Positions 50,604-62,000 of a stretch of DNA of 64,000 bases are shown in pieces. The position numbers were made by a program, and so were the translations under genes. Position 1 is the first letter of the stretch; every line of letters begins with the position of its first letter. Source of the stretch: Marsupella aquatica (taxonomy: Eukaryota; Marchantiophyta); the NCBI GenBank assembly GCA_973895155.1, contig OZ316891.1, forward strand, positions 9,300,001 through 9,364,000, in the 5' to 3' direction. The notes below the pieces were generated by a model. That model was not told where the DNA came from, searched no databases, and saw only the letters and a program-made list of their open reading frames with translations.

Positions 50604-52738
50604 AAAGGGTGCTACACACGAGTTTCTGAACCACTCCGTCGATTTCTTACTCCCCTACGACGTGATTCAAGTTGAGTGACCTTTGTAAGGGAGTTGTTTC
50701 CTAGAGCTTTTTTGTTTGACTCTCTTTGTGGGCACTCTGATGTTCTCCTTTGAATGGCAGTATAGATATTCTTTCTAGAGAGTACAATTCAGCTCAAATG
50801 TTCTTTCAATCGATCTATCGTTGTCCCGTCCAGCCTTTTGGGTCTTGCTTTCATGATGTTGGTGTTTGGGAATTTTGGAGAAAGAAGGGCCAATTTACTA
50901 AAATAGGACCGATCAAAGATGAGTAAAAGTAAAGGAGGTCGAGAGAGGACGAACACCAAACTCAAAATATAAGAAGGCTGCAAATACAAACCCCAAAAAC
51001 ATGGAAAGGAGGAAATCTAATAAATACAGATCTATCATTGCAATAATGTAATGGTCACATTTAGTGTCATAACTACGTCTACGAGACAGACTTAGGTGTA
51101 CTCCAAAAGGCCAAAGCCTCTGCTGAGACTCACTAGTACCCATTGCTCGAGATCTTGGGCTTGAGAAAGCTGTAACACCACCGACGTCTGCTGATAGAAG
51201 TGCGTTGTCAAAATTGATAGTGGTGGTTACAAAGTGTAACCAATGGTTGCGTTAATTCTCAAGCTGCCTGTCAAGTCCATTGAACTGATGATAGTCTCCC
51301 AAACATCTCTATAGGGAAGACGCTATTTGATAATGCAAGTGATGCATATTTCTCCTCTTTTGCCTGAAAGCACTTGGAAACATTAGTTGGAAAGAACTTA
51401 GAGAGGATTCTTGCCCCGCTTCCAGGACGAGCCTATCAGCTTCGGATGATACTCATCGCCTCAAATGTCTCTACTGCAAGCAGAAAGCAGGAAGCTGTCC
51501 ATGAAGCTAGCAAATGAGCGTTGTGCCATACATCAGTCAGAGGCTTCGTAACTATCCTCAAACTGCTCGCAAAAATAAAAATCGGCGTGGGTGTTGGAGT
51601 CATCAGCTATGTGTGATTCATGTAAAACAGCCCTTCCCTCGTTAAGTATCTTTCAGAATATTATGACAAATTTTTCGTTCACGAGAGAATTTCGAGGATG
51701 GCATTGATCACTTAAGTTTCCATACCTGAAACAAACCACAGTTCTATTCTTCACGTCACGTCACGTCACGTCACGTCACGTCACGTCTTAATGAAATGCA
51801 TTGCATAAATGCTCAGGGTTTGCATCCCATCAAATTGTCATTCTCAAGGGAAGCGCTTGTCTCTTGTTCCAATAAAACTGTCACCTGCTCCTGTTTGGGA
51901 ACTCTTGAGAGAAATCCCCCAGAAATACAACTCAACATCTGCACCATGATAGTACTTCTGAAAGCTAGCATGGAATGAAGTAAATTATCCTCACTCTTTC
52001 CACTGAGCCCATGTTCCTGCAATCGCTGAAGGTTTTTGTTGTCATGTAGGAGTCCCATGGATGCAAATTTTCTTCTGTCTTATACTTAAAGGATGGGTTT
52101 TCCCATCCTTGTTTCATTCGTTGATCTGTGTTTTTACTTACTTCATGGTCAAAGCAATGATGGTAACCAGTTGGTCGAGGAGTTTTCCTGTCACCACATG
52201 CGACCAGGAGATCTGCACGCACCTGGTAATTCTATTCTTGGGATTGTGTCGGTTGAATTGAAAGGGTGAGCCATCGGATGTCAAAGCTATTTCAAGGCCT
52301 CTTGCTGCCAAAAGGCTGTCTGGTGCAGCTCCTGGAAGACCTCAAATTGTGAAAGAAACAAAGACTTCAAGTCGCTACTTGACCCACGGAGAAAGGGGGA
52401 TGGATAGAGAAGGCTTAGAGACTGGTAGTCTAACTTCTCTAAACCGCTCTTCAGGATGAAGGACACATCTCTAACAGCAAGATTGACAGATCAATCGTTC
52501 AAGTCATATATCGTGACATCCCAAACAAGACCGGGCCACGACATGAGACGATTTACAAACTGAGTTTTCTGATATGGTGAGGACTCTGTTTGATTCAGAA
52601 GTAGACTTTTTGCGTTATGCTTCAAGTCTATTCATTACACTGGATACATGCCAAAACAAATAAGAATGAATGAACCAGTGCTAGGGCATTGCTTTCGAGC
52701 ATTATACATACCTTTTAAATGTGAGACCCATGACAATT
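50604..52738. other. Intergenic region between the peroxiredoxin and ankyrin genes
   Basis: No recognisable gene. The part near 52738 should be the ankyrin gene's 3' UTR. A TCACG pentamer array lies at 51751-51787. Short frames in this stretch carry no motif. Confidence 0.5.
51751..51787. repeat. (TCACG)7 pentanucleotide microsatellite
   Basis: Seven perfect TCACG units in a row, followed by TCTTAATG. Each junction creates CACGTC/GACGTG, the ACGT core of plant bZIP sites. It lies about 1.95 kb upstream of the peroxiredoxin start and about 1 kb downstream of the ankyrin stop. Confidence 0.95.
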
Positions 52739-54190
52739 TTAAGAGGCCCCATCGTCGTCATTCTCAGCGGCGGATCTACTTACCGAATCTAAGACTGCCA
52801 TCTTTTTCAAGAATTTGATTGCATCATAGAAATTGAAGGTACTACCGAAGGCTAGGGCCAGGTCCAAAGCTGTGTTGCCGTCCTTATTAGCTAGTTCTAT
52901 ATCCGCCCCACGATGAACAAGAGCCTTGACCAATTCCAGCCGTCCACTCTGGACAGCCAGATGTAGAGGAGTCCATCCATCTGCGTCGGCAACATTGACA
53001 TCTACACCGTGCCGAAGTAGCAACTTAGTCACATTATGGTCACCAATTTGTGCAGAATAATGCAATAGGGTTGCTCCTGTGTTGTCCAAGACTTGCGCAT
53101 TGGCACCAGCTTTGAGAAGCATTCGAACCATAGTCTTCCGTCCGGCCTGCACCGCTCTATGCAGAGGAGTCAATCCATCACCGTCGACTGCATTGAGGTC
53201 CACAGCCCTCTTCAACAGTGCTGCTGCCAAATAAACTTGCCCAGATGCTGCTAGTGTATGCAGTGGGCTCCACTTACTCGAAGAGACTCTGGCAAAGTTG
53301 AGATTCTTACTCTTGAGCATCGCCTGTTCCTCGGGTGTTAATAAGTGCTTCTTCTCAGTTGCTTCTTGTGCTTGTGCTTGTGCTTGTGCTTGTGCTTGGG
53401 CTTGGGCATCTTTAGAATCTATCGTTCTAACTCGTTCAACCTCTGATTGACCACTGGAGTGTGATTCTTCCTCTTCTCTACAGTAGGTCTCGGCAATTTC
53501 CTCAAAGCTGGTAAGCTGCAATTCGGAACGGAAATCTTTCGGCCTAGCCCTTCCGGAAACGGTATTTTGTGACGTTTCCACTCCCATTTGCAGGTCCTCC
53601 ACTTCGTTGGGCAGCACACTGTCACAGCTCCCAACAACACCTGCAGGCACGAGCTCTTGTTCTCTCAAGCGCCGTCGCTCGTTCTCCAGCTCCTTTCGAG
53701 TTAATCTGTCCTCTAAAGCCCTCCTCTTGGCCCACTCGAGCTGTAGAGCAAGAGACTCCTGTTTCCTTTCTTTCTTACCCCGCTCAAGGTACTGCTGCAC
53801 GTCCTTCCAATCATCCGGAATCAAGGTGCTCTGCGGAATAGGCACCCCCCTAACACGAGTTCCCACGGGCTTTCTCACCCTAGGAAGTGATGGATACACC
53901 TCCTCAAACACCGAAGAGTCCAACGGAATCTCTTCCCCTGCCTCTATGTCTTCAAATTCAGATATCTCCTGACCCCGAGAGGCCCTGCAGAGTGCTTTCC
54001 TTCCGCACTTCTGCCCAATATTCGTGCCCAGGCCTATATTTTCCGTCTTCAGAAAACGAGCTGAATGAAAAGGAAGCACGCTCGCCGTCATTGCTTTCGA
54101 ATGGTCAATGTGAGCATTATGAAGGTGATCGCAGCAGACCCTCACAGAAGGGTGCTGAACAGCCGCTAGAAATTGCATTTCGGCAAACAT
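52739..54190 (-). CDS. EMB506/AKRP-type plastid ankyrin-repeat protein
   Basis: A single frame of 483 residues. Five ankyrin repeats fill about 305-466; landmarks are SPLHTLAASGQVYLAAALLK, DGLTPLHRAVQAGRKTMV, TGATLLHYSAQIGDHNVTK, DGWTPLHLAVQSGRLELV and DGNTALDLALAFG. LLTPEEQAML just before them, and the Tyr-Asp-Ala-containing tail after them, match Arabidopsis EMB506 and AKRP. Those two partner proteins are plastid-located and needed for plastid differentiation and embryo development. The N-terminal half has a charged, probably coiled-coil segment (about 133-181) and an (Ala-Gln)n run at 262-275. The first 60-70 residues are inferred to be a transit peptide. It resembles AKRP in the first repeats and EMB506 in the last, so orthology to one or other is not assigned. 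No introns. Open frames on the opposite strand are shadows. Confidence 0.92.
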   Translation of the reverse strand: MFAEMQFLAAVQHPSVRVCCDHLHNAHIDHSKAMTASVLPFHSARFLKTENIGLGTNIGQKCGRKALCRASRGQEISEFEDIEAGEEIPLDSSVFEEVYPSLPRVRKPVGTRVRGVPIPQSTLIPDDWKDVQQYLERGKKERKQESLALQLEWAKRRALEDRLTRKELENERRRLREQELVPAGVVGSCDSVLPNEVEDLQMGVETSQNTVSGRARPKDFRSELQLTSFEEIAETYCREEEESHSSGQSEVERVRTIDSKDAQAQAQAQAQAQAQEATEKKHLLTPEEQAMLKSKNLNFARVSSSKWSPLHTLAASGQVYLAAALLKRAVDLNAVDGDGLTPLHRAVQAGRKTMVRMLLKAGANAQVLDNTGATLLHYSAQIGDHNVTKLLLRHGVDVNVADADGWTPLHLAVQSGRLELVKALVHRGADIELANKDGNTALDLALAFGSTFNFYDAIKFLKKMAVLDSVSRSAAENDDDGAS

Positions 54191-54600
54191 TCCCGAGCGA
54201 AGTGAGGGCTCTCCCTAACAAAAGTGGTGTCCGTCCCGGCAGCAAGGAGAAATCGTATGGGAGTGGGGAAGAAACCTTTCGGGATTCTTAATTTTTCTCG
54301 GTTAGTTGCTTGTTAGACCATGGTAACCGGGAGTCCCGATTGCCGCAGAGACATTCAAGTGACCTGCAAGAATTTTAGCAAGTCAAATTCAAAGTTCACT
54401 GAATGCGCAAAAGCCCGTCCCTACACAGACAGAGTACCGTTGCATAGCTAGGATCTCTCTCTGTGCTTAGTTTCGACAAAATGCTTAAACCCTAATGGAG
54501 TAGGTAGCGAAACAAGGAAACTGTGACAGAGCGTGAGGATCTAGATCGAGCTAAGATTTCTTTGCGGGAGCCAGCTTGAGAATCATGCTTGGACCTGGTT
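54191..54600 (-). promoter_or_regulatory. Upstream region of the ankyrin gene with a telo-box
   Basis: AAACCCTAA at 54487-54495, about 300 bp upstream of the start codon, is the telo-box element common in promoters of plant genes for growth and ribosome functions. A single 9-base match can occur by chance. No TATA box was fixed. Confidence 0.35.
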
Positions 54601-55355
54601 GCGAACGACTTCAATGAACGAGACAGAGCGTTAATTATCAACAGAGCTCAGATTGCTTTCACCAAAATGCTTCAACGAATAGAATAGAAGAATCAAAGGA
54701 GCGCTCACTGAGTGAGAGAAGGAATCAGAGAGCCCACATGTGATTGCGAACGACTTGAACGAACGAGACTGATAATTCCCAATAGAGCTCAGATTGCTCA
54801 ACAAAATGCTTCAACAAATAGAAGAATCACAGGAGCGCTCCCAAACACGGAGTGAGAGAAGGAATCAGAGAACACACGACAAAGAACTAGAGGCAAGTCG
54901 AAGGCCCTCATCGCAGTATACTTAGATATACTAGAACGAACGAGTCAGAGTGTTGATTACTAAAAGAGCTCAAATTGCTTGCTGTGCCGAGCTTCAACAA
55001 AACGCATCAACGAATAGAATAGACGAATCAACAAAATGCTTCAACCAAATGCTTCAACCAGATGCTCCAACGAACAGAATGGACGAATCACTTAATTGCT
55101 TCCACCAAATGCTTCAACGAATAGAACAGACGAATCACCAAAACGTTTCAACCAGATGCTTCAACCAAATGCTTAAACGAACAGAACAGACGAATCACCA
55201 AAATGTTTCAACCAATTGCTTCAACGAATAAAACAGAAGAATCACCAAAATGCTTCAACCAAATGCTTCAACGAATAGAATAGACGGAGCAAAGGAGTGG
55301 TCTCAAAGACTGAGAGAGTTAAAAGTGAGAGAAGGAATCAGAGAGCTCACAACGA
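54601..55355. repeat. Nested tandem repeat upstream of the ankyrin gene
   Basis: A large unit starting near GCGAACGACTT(C/G)AA, with AACGAACGAG at 54613, 54768 and 54934, and ending GTGAGAGAAGGAATCAGAGA, is present three times with periods near 155-166 bp. The third unit is expanded by an internal array (55006-55275) in which GACGAATCA recurs at 55022, 55082, 55129, 55189 and about 55237. Those spacings alternate 60 and 47 bp, a difference of one 13-bp module (TGCTTCAACCAAA). The open frame at 54950-55231 is a translation of the array. Confidence 0.82.
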
Positions 55356-55450
55356 ACTATAGGAGTGGTGACGCTCCTGCACCCAACACTGCAACGAACG
55401 AGAGGAGTGGTGACGCTCCTCCAGCCAACAATGCAACGAACGAGAGAACC
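55356..55450. repeat. 42-bp tandem duplication with hairpin
   Basis: AGGAGTGGTGACGCTCCT is present twice, followed by a related CA-rich spacer and GCAACGAACGAGAG. Each copy can fold, because AGGAG pairs with CTCCT across TGGTGACG. Confidence 0.8.
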
Positions 55451-55482
55451 ATGACGCTGGCTTAGTTCACTCAGCTGTTGGC

Positions 55483-56275
55483 CATGGGAATGGATGAGGC
55501 TGGGAACTCAGGGTCAGGGGGCTTTAGAAGACGTGGGGGATACTTGCGACTTTTCTTCACGGAAGCAAACTGAGCCTGTTTTTGTTCTAGACATAGATTT
55601 CATTCCACAATGTGTATACCAAGGCCATGCGAATGGATGAGGCTTGAACTCAGGGGGGTTTAGACTAAGTGGGGGGTACTTGCGACTTTTCTTCACGAAA
55701 GCCAACTGAGCCAGTTGTTCTTGTTCTAGATATAGATTCTATATATATATGTCTACAACTATAATAAGGGATCCCGTCATTTTTAGTCCTTCGTCCTTCG
55801 TCCCCATACAAAAAAGTTTCTGGGCGGGAAAGATCCACAGCCGTTGGATTTGATTAGTTGTTTTTGCTCACCATTGATGAGAGAAATATACACCCCTAAC
55901 ACGTATTGGCTTCCCGCTGCCCTGTAATACCCCTGGCCAATCCGTATGGGCCTGCCCTCCTTGCACAGTGCAAAGCACTGGCATAGGGCTATATATATCA
56001 AGGCCATGGGAATGGATGAGGTTGGAACTCAGGGAGCTTTCGACTACGTGGGGGGTACTTGTGACTTTTGCCCACGAAATCAAGCTGAGCCACTTCTTGT
56101 TCTAGATACAGATTCCATCCCACAATATATTTTAAGGCCATGGGAATGGACGAGGCTGGAACTGAGGGGGCTTTAGACTATGTGGGAGGTACTCATGATT
56201 TTGCCCACGGAAATCAAGTTGAGCCATTTCTTGTTCTAGATATTGATTCCATTCCACAATATATGTCAAACTACC
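55483..56275. repeat. Tandem array of about 134-bp units (4 copies), interrupted
   Basis: Four units each contain GGCCATG(G/C)GAATGGA(T/C)GAGG, AACTCAGGG or AACTGAGGG, a GTGGG(G/A)GGTACT phrase and TTGTTCTAGA(T/C)A. Two lie before 55739 and two after 55990. Between them is an unrelated segment of about 240 bp flanked on both sides by TATATATAT. Confidence 0.88.
55751..55989. mobile_element. Small transposon-like insertion within the 134-bp array
   Basis: This segment splits an otherwise regular tandem array and is bordered by TATATATAT on each side, which could be a target duplication of about 9 bp. It begins GTCTACAACTATAATAAGGG and ends after the hairpin TTGCACAGTGCAA with AAGCACTGGCATAGGGC. 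The 5' text and a hairpin near the 3' end recall Helitrons, but the CTRR end and A|T insertion site are not exact, and the apparent duplication argues for another class. It encodes nothing. Confidence 0.5.
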
Positions 56276-56894
56276 AAAGAATAATAACACTAAACATAGA
56301 AAAATGATACCAAAGGTGAAAGACCCCGAAAAGCGGGGAAAGATTGAAAGAACGGGTGAAAGAAAAACCCCAGGACTACCAAAGAGGCCTAACAAGCTAG
56401 AGAGTCCCAAACAACAGCTAAAGAACTAGTAGCCCGTAAAAGAATAGAGAAGACTAAAACCCTACTTGGAGGAAAACTGAGAAGCCGGTGGAGTGAACCA
56501 CATAGGAGGGTCCTATAAAAGATCTATCTAGATGCCCTTAAACCTATAGCTTTGGCCCTATGAAGAATAATGAATGTGTGAGCCCTTTGAAGTGCGATGA
56601 ACACCCTCTGTCTACAGAAGGCCAAAAAATCTTCTGGAATGAATTTCAATAAATGTAAATTGCTGAAATGAAGAGCCAACTCTGTCCAGTTCATTTTTCA
56701 ACCTATGGGACGAAAGCCACGCAGCGAAAAGACAGAGCAATCAGAGGAAGGTGGACACCCAACCCCATGAAAAACACCCAGCTAGTCAGGCCATGTCATT
56801 CTGAACAGCCCTAGCAAGGTGGCAAGGAGCCAAAGTTTGGAATTGCGTGGACCACCTCCTGAGGATTCAGGTGGAGGGATCCTGGAAAATCCAT

Positions 56895-57015
56895 TTATTA
56901 CAACCCATGTGTCCCACTCTTAGATGTTGCAAGCTTTGCCCATTTTCAGTGAACTCCACTTAGGGATGGGTAACTCATTCATTACAACCCATGTGTCCCA
57001 CTCTTAGATGCTGCA
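56895..57015. repeat. 83-bp tandem duplication
   Basis: ATTACAACCCATGTGTCCCA and then CTCTTAGATG(T/C)TGCAAG occur at about 56899 and 56982. The spacing is 83 bp. Confidence 0.8.
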
Positions 57016-57044
57016 AGTCTACCAATTTCCATTATTTTAGGTTA

Positions 57045-57220
57045 TACGGGAGTGACCTCCAATTTTTCCCAGGACTCAAGTCTTTCATGCGCAAAGGGCT
57101 TTGGTGAACTCCACTTGGAAAGGGTGTTATGCAACAGTTGGGCTGACTTATGAACCTTGAACTCAGAACGTCACTTCACACAATGAAGATTGCTACCACT
57201 GGGCTACACTGGCTGGCATG
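57045..57220 (+). repeat. Dispersed repeat, copy 2 (related to 20170-20330)
   Basis: Same order of landmarks as the first copy: TGACCTCCAATTTTTCC, CAAGTCTTTC, GGTGAACT, TGACTTATGAACCTTGA, CTCAGAAC and CAATGAAGATTG. The following CTACCACTGGGCTACA resembles the ends of some tRNA-related repeats, but this was not resolved. Confidence 0.55.
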
Positions 57221-57739
57221 ACTAATGTTGAGCAAACTCTGCATTTAGGTGGATCTACCATATGTAGCATTCAGAAATATGAAGACAGGCACCCTCATGT
57301 CTTTGCCTTCTATGCATGATGGGGACTTCACCACAATGGGTAGCATACCAATGGGCAACAATAATCAGTTTCACAGGAAAGCTTGTCCACAAGTCTGGAA
57401 GTAGTAATCTAGAATTATAGACCAGGAAAAATACTTCTTGGAATGTTGAATGGATGGCCTCTAATGGGGGCAGGCCTTTGCTGAGGTGCACTAATGCATT
57501 GGATTTTTTGGGCTTGAGCAAGTTGTAACATCACAAAAAAAATTTGCCGAAAGTGCATTGTAAAAAAGCCCATGCATGTGTCAGTCTCTGCAGTTCTCTG
57601 TAAAAGGAGCTCATTGGAATGATGATGGAGTCTGCCAAATATCTTAGTAGCAAGGGCTGGTTGTGAAGAAATTTTAGGCACTTTCTTTGATTGGACTCAA
57701 TTTGAAAGCTCCAAGAAAGAGTCAAGTAGTTTGTATCAA

Positions 57740-57870
57740 GCGCCATAGACAAGACTTCTCATATCAGGGATGAAGGTCAAATTAGCAAATCTGTAAACTG
57801 ATACAGTAAGTAGAAGATGACAAGACTTCTCATACCAGGGATGAAGGTCAGATCAGCAAAACTGTAAATT
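57740..57870. repeat. Tandem duplication of about 70-75 bp
   Basis: ACAAGACTTCTCATA(T/C)CAGG, followed by GATGAAGGTCA and (A/G)TCTGTAAA or ACTGTAAA, occurs near 57750 and 57821. Confidence 0.75.
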
Positions 57871-59034
57871 GATGGAGGTGTAGACATGTATTTACCTACA
57901 ACTACAGAGCGTACACAATGGGCATTTATTGATAAGTGCAGCTGAGAATTACATAGAGTAATTTCATACTCTTATCTCCACACTTATCGAGCTGATTGTG
58001 AGGTGCGAGGGCTAGGGGTATGAGGAGTCCAATGTGTCCAGCCTAAGAGCACATATGGTGAAGTGCATAAGTGATTTTTCAAGTGCTTAGTACTTTTTCA
58101 TAGTAATTAATAGCTCAAACACATGCCCATCGCACAAACAGCTTGCATTGGAATCTTGATTCTGTGTGGGGGTGAACACTCTCCGTTTCATCGAAGAAGC
58201 CCATACCATATCACCCACTCCATGAATAGCGCTCTTCATTGGAGAACACCCCCCTCCCCACTCAAGGCTATTCTACAAATTTTAATAATTGACTTTAGAT
58301 CTAACAAGTGGAAGGTGAAATACTGAAAAAACTGATCCATTCTGTATCAATGGTGGCTTTTTCTATCACATTGAAAATGAAACAGTCTTTGGGGAAAATA
58401 GTTTCGGAAGCACTGAAACAACTCCAAACTATCTCTTGACCATTTGACTATACAAGAATAAATTCATTTTTGCACAATCGCTTATTATTTAGCATCAAAT
58501 GTACAAATGGCTATTTTGAGATTCAAATTACAATAGCTTAAAGAATTGATGAATGTCCTAAATGATTTCCCTAGTGTCTGCTTAACTTTGTCCCCCATAC
58601 TTGGCGAGACTCATTCCAAGCCCTGTTCTCCTGTTTACACAAAATTGGAAACTTCACTTCAAATTGCATTTTAGGTCAAAACTCAGGTTATTGGTAATGA
58701 CCACCACTGACATTCATGTGTACCAAATTTGGTGAACATTGCTATTTTGAAACAAAATCTCAAAGTCCAACTGCTGAGTCACTTTCTCATCATTAACCTA
58801 ATACTTACCAAAACCATTGCATGCATTGGATTCTAGGTTTAATACACCTCCAGTTGTGTAATAAAGTGAGAATTAATGAGCTAATTGATCCGCTTCACAC
58901 ATAAATTGATATTTAAAAGTCTGTTTCTGACATGAAAATTCTAAGGTTGGCCTCATAATCACACAAAAAGACCAGAGGAATGGATTCAAGGTAGCCACTT
59001 TACCCAAAGTAGCTTGGAGACAGTCCCCAGTCAG

Positions 59035-62000
59035 TCATGAACCACTTGACCCAGGAGTAGCCGGATCAGGCACTGGTTCCGGTGCTGAACCTTCTTGTGG
59101 AGGTGGAGGAGTTTCTTGAAGCTCTGGATCCTTGGGACTAAGTGCTGCTGATGCATTTGCCTTCTCATAATCTTCCTTCTTTCGTTGCAAGAGGTCTTCC
59201 AATTTACCCAACAACCTCTACAAATACAAATGGAGCAATTGGTACAATTCTGAATTCAGGGCCAAACATTAAGGAGGAAACAACATAAGCCCTATATATA
59301 TACTTTTCAAAAAGAATGTCCTTCAGTTTCCAGGAATCACAACCCCTCTAAGTATGTAGACTGCTCACATCAACATGTAGAAATCACATAAAAAGTGATA
59401 TTTTTCCAATATCTGATTTTTGAGTGATATATCAATTTTTGCCAGGTAAAGAAATCTGATGAGGATCCAAACCTTGAACTGGTCACGATTGATGGACACA
59501 GTCTTGCATTTGGTGAGAGCAGTTATAGTGGCAGCACGAGGAGCATCATTCAGCAACGCCAATTCACCAAAGTAATCTCCTTTGTTGTACTTCATCACCA
59601 CCTTACCTTTTGATCTAGCTTCCGCCTCACCCTAAACGAGCATTACCCAATTTTATTGCAATTACAACCAGATGGTAGTATTAAGCTCCATCATCAAAAT
59701 GGAATATGGTGCCTGTCTTTTATCCATCTATATGTACATATAGAGAGTCAGTTTGAATCAAGGATTTTTCTTCAAAATTTTCCCACTGCCCAAACTCATG
59801 TATTTTATTGCAGCATGCGTGTGGATGCACAGTTAAACTGCAACCATTCATGTTATGGACAGATGTATTTTATCAACTTAAGCCATTTTTTTAATTGAAT
59901 AATTTTGTGGCTAAACCTTGTTGAATTTGGATGATTCCGTTAGTATTTGGGGCACAGGTTAAAAAAGAAAAACCCACTAAAACATTTTCTACTCCAATAT
60001 TTGATTGGTAGGTTTGCAAAACATTGCAAATATTCATAAATAATAGTGGCAATGATATATTCCTTGCTCCAGAAGATTTGGTTTCATTGATAGAAGTTAT
60101 GGAACTGACCTCCACTAGGATGTAGAACTTGTCTCCTTTGGCTCCCTCAACTATAATTACTTGTTGAGGGTTGAAGTACTCAGGCTCCAAGACATCTGCT
60201 ATGGCTGACCTCTCATACTTGTCCAGGGACTGCATGTTAAGACATTGAGACCTTATGCAAATTTATAAATGATTTTTTTTGTTGCAAACCTGATATTTCC
60301 TACTAAAAATTAGAACCCTCTCCCCAACCCTATGTTAAATGGAGAAGGACTGTACTCAACATCCAATATTGTTGACTGAGAGCTAAACTTGGTACTATTA
60401 TAAATAATGTCAATCCTTCAAGCACCTAACTAGAAAAACTTGTTAGATATATGAGATCTGAAGCTATCTAGGTCTATTGAAATAAGATTATTGCTAAATT
60501 GAAAGATCTTTTTCCACGTCAATATTTTGAAATATGAAAGAATCAAGGGGCAAAGACCCTTAACCTTTCAAACCTAGCTTGTTTAATACCTACTATGTTC
60601 ATATATGTGAGAGACCCCAGAGATTCTGTTCTGTTGAAGTCCAATTCCCAACAGCATTTGCTCTTAGGGTACTTCAGAGTAGTAACATGTGAGAAAGTAT
60701 TTTAAATAGTACCTTGAGAAGTGGTACTTGACACAAAAAATCTTCATATAGATTTCTTTTATCTTGAGTTGTGGTCATGAGTATGGCCTTAAACGTCAGT
60801 CTATCAACTGCCCATAGTATGCAATCTGTGGTGGCCTGCCAATTAGCCATACTTCATTACATTTTTCTCATCAAGTTGTCCAATCTTGGAGCCAGGATAT
60901 GTCAGCAACCCTTACTGGCTTGGAATAAATTATCAAGTTGATGTTGTGCAAGCTCACACGGTGCTCCAAATTCTATGAGATTCTTTGACTTAGAAATCTC
61001 ACCTTTGATTCAACTTAGCTCAATCTCAGCATTTCTACTCAAATCTAATTTTATGTTCCACTCAAAGTTGTTTTGGGCTGGTGCATGATGTTTAATTTTT
61101 TTAGTTCAATTGGGTTACTCATCTGTAACTTTCTTATAGGCAATGCAACTGTAACAACTAAGTTTTCTTGAAGCGCATCTACAGATCTATGAAATAAGCA
61201 AATTTTGAATTGGGTTTTAATGATTGTATTGTTAAGGTTTGATGACGAAGGTAACCATTTTACTATTTGAACACCATTTTACATACAAAAGAAGAAGAGG
61301 AAGAAGCAAAACGGAAAACAGAGTCCAAAGTGGACCAAAGAAATCCTAAGAATTGGATACCTTTACTGTAGCTGCTCTTGGAGAATTATATAACAGTGCA
61401 AGCTCGCCAAAGCTATCTCCTGCTGCATATTGTTTGACCATATCCGGCTTGGAAGCGCCTTTCTTCAATATCCAAACTTCAGCTGATCCTTGCTGAATTG
61501 AACCAATTTTATGGGCTTTGAGGATAAACCCGTATCACCTATATGTGATAAAGTTTTGAACAAGTGGATTTCTACACAATGTGATTATTTTGAAGTACGG
61601 TGTGCCAGCTTAGTCTGTGTGCATAATTGACTTAGTTAATCTTTTAGTTTGTAACACTTGAGATTGAAGTGGAAAGTAAGGTTGCTTTTTGGGCGCAGCT
61701 TTTATAAAGTTGAAGACTAATCTATCTGATCGAAATGATATTTCCCACCAGTGATGTAAATCCAACAACTAGATCTCCCCTTGAAGTATATGAATATCAG
61801 TTTGCACATATGTGGAATTTTGGTCCCCTTCTATATATGGATACAAATTGACGAAACCAAATAAGTGATCCAACAAGAAGAGAGTAAGCTGAACCTCAAG
61901 GAGATAGAAGTAATCTCCCATTTCTCCTTGAGTAATTATTGTTTCTCCCTCTTTAAATCGAACTTCCTCAACTGCATCAATAATCTGTGCATGAAGGTTC

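Larger units (their letters stand above)
56276..59034. other. Intergenic DNA, PKA-R 3' flank on the right
   Basis: No gene is recognised. It holds a diverged dispersed-repeat copy (57045-57220), an 83-bp tandem duplication (56895-57015) and a tandem duplication of about 75 bp (57740-57870). The segment next to 59034 should carry the 3' UTR of the PKA-R gene. Confidence 0.5.

Noticed and set aside
53569-54291. Open frames of 90-134 codons on + across the ankyrin gene
   Set aside because: They are antisense shadows of a well-conserved frame on the - strand.
54950-55465. Repeat-protein gene (Asn/Gln/Cys-rich frame)
   Set aside because: The frame follows a non-coding tandem array with units of 47 and 60 bp and breaks after it; no conserved flank.
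59473-61984. cGMP-dependent protein kinase or cyclic-nucleotide-gated channel
   Set aside because: The second domain ends in an RI-like helix, Pro-rich tail and stop with no kinase; there are no membrane segments, and the RRTGV inhibitor site fits PKA-R.
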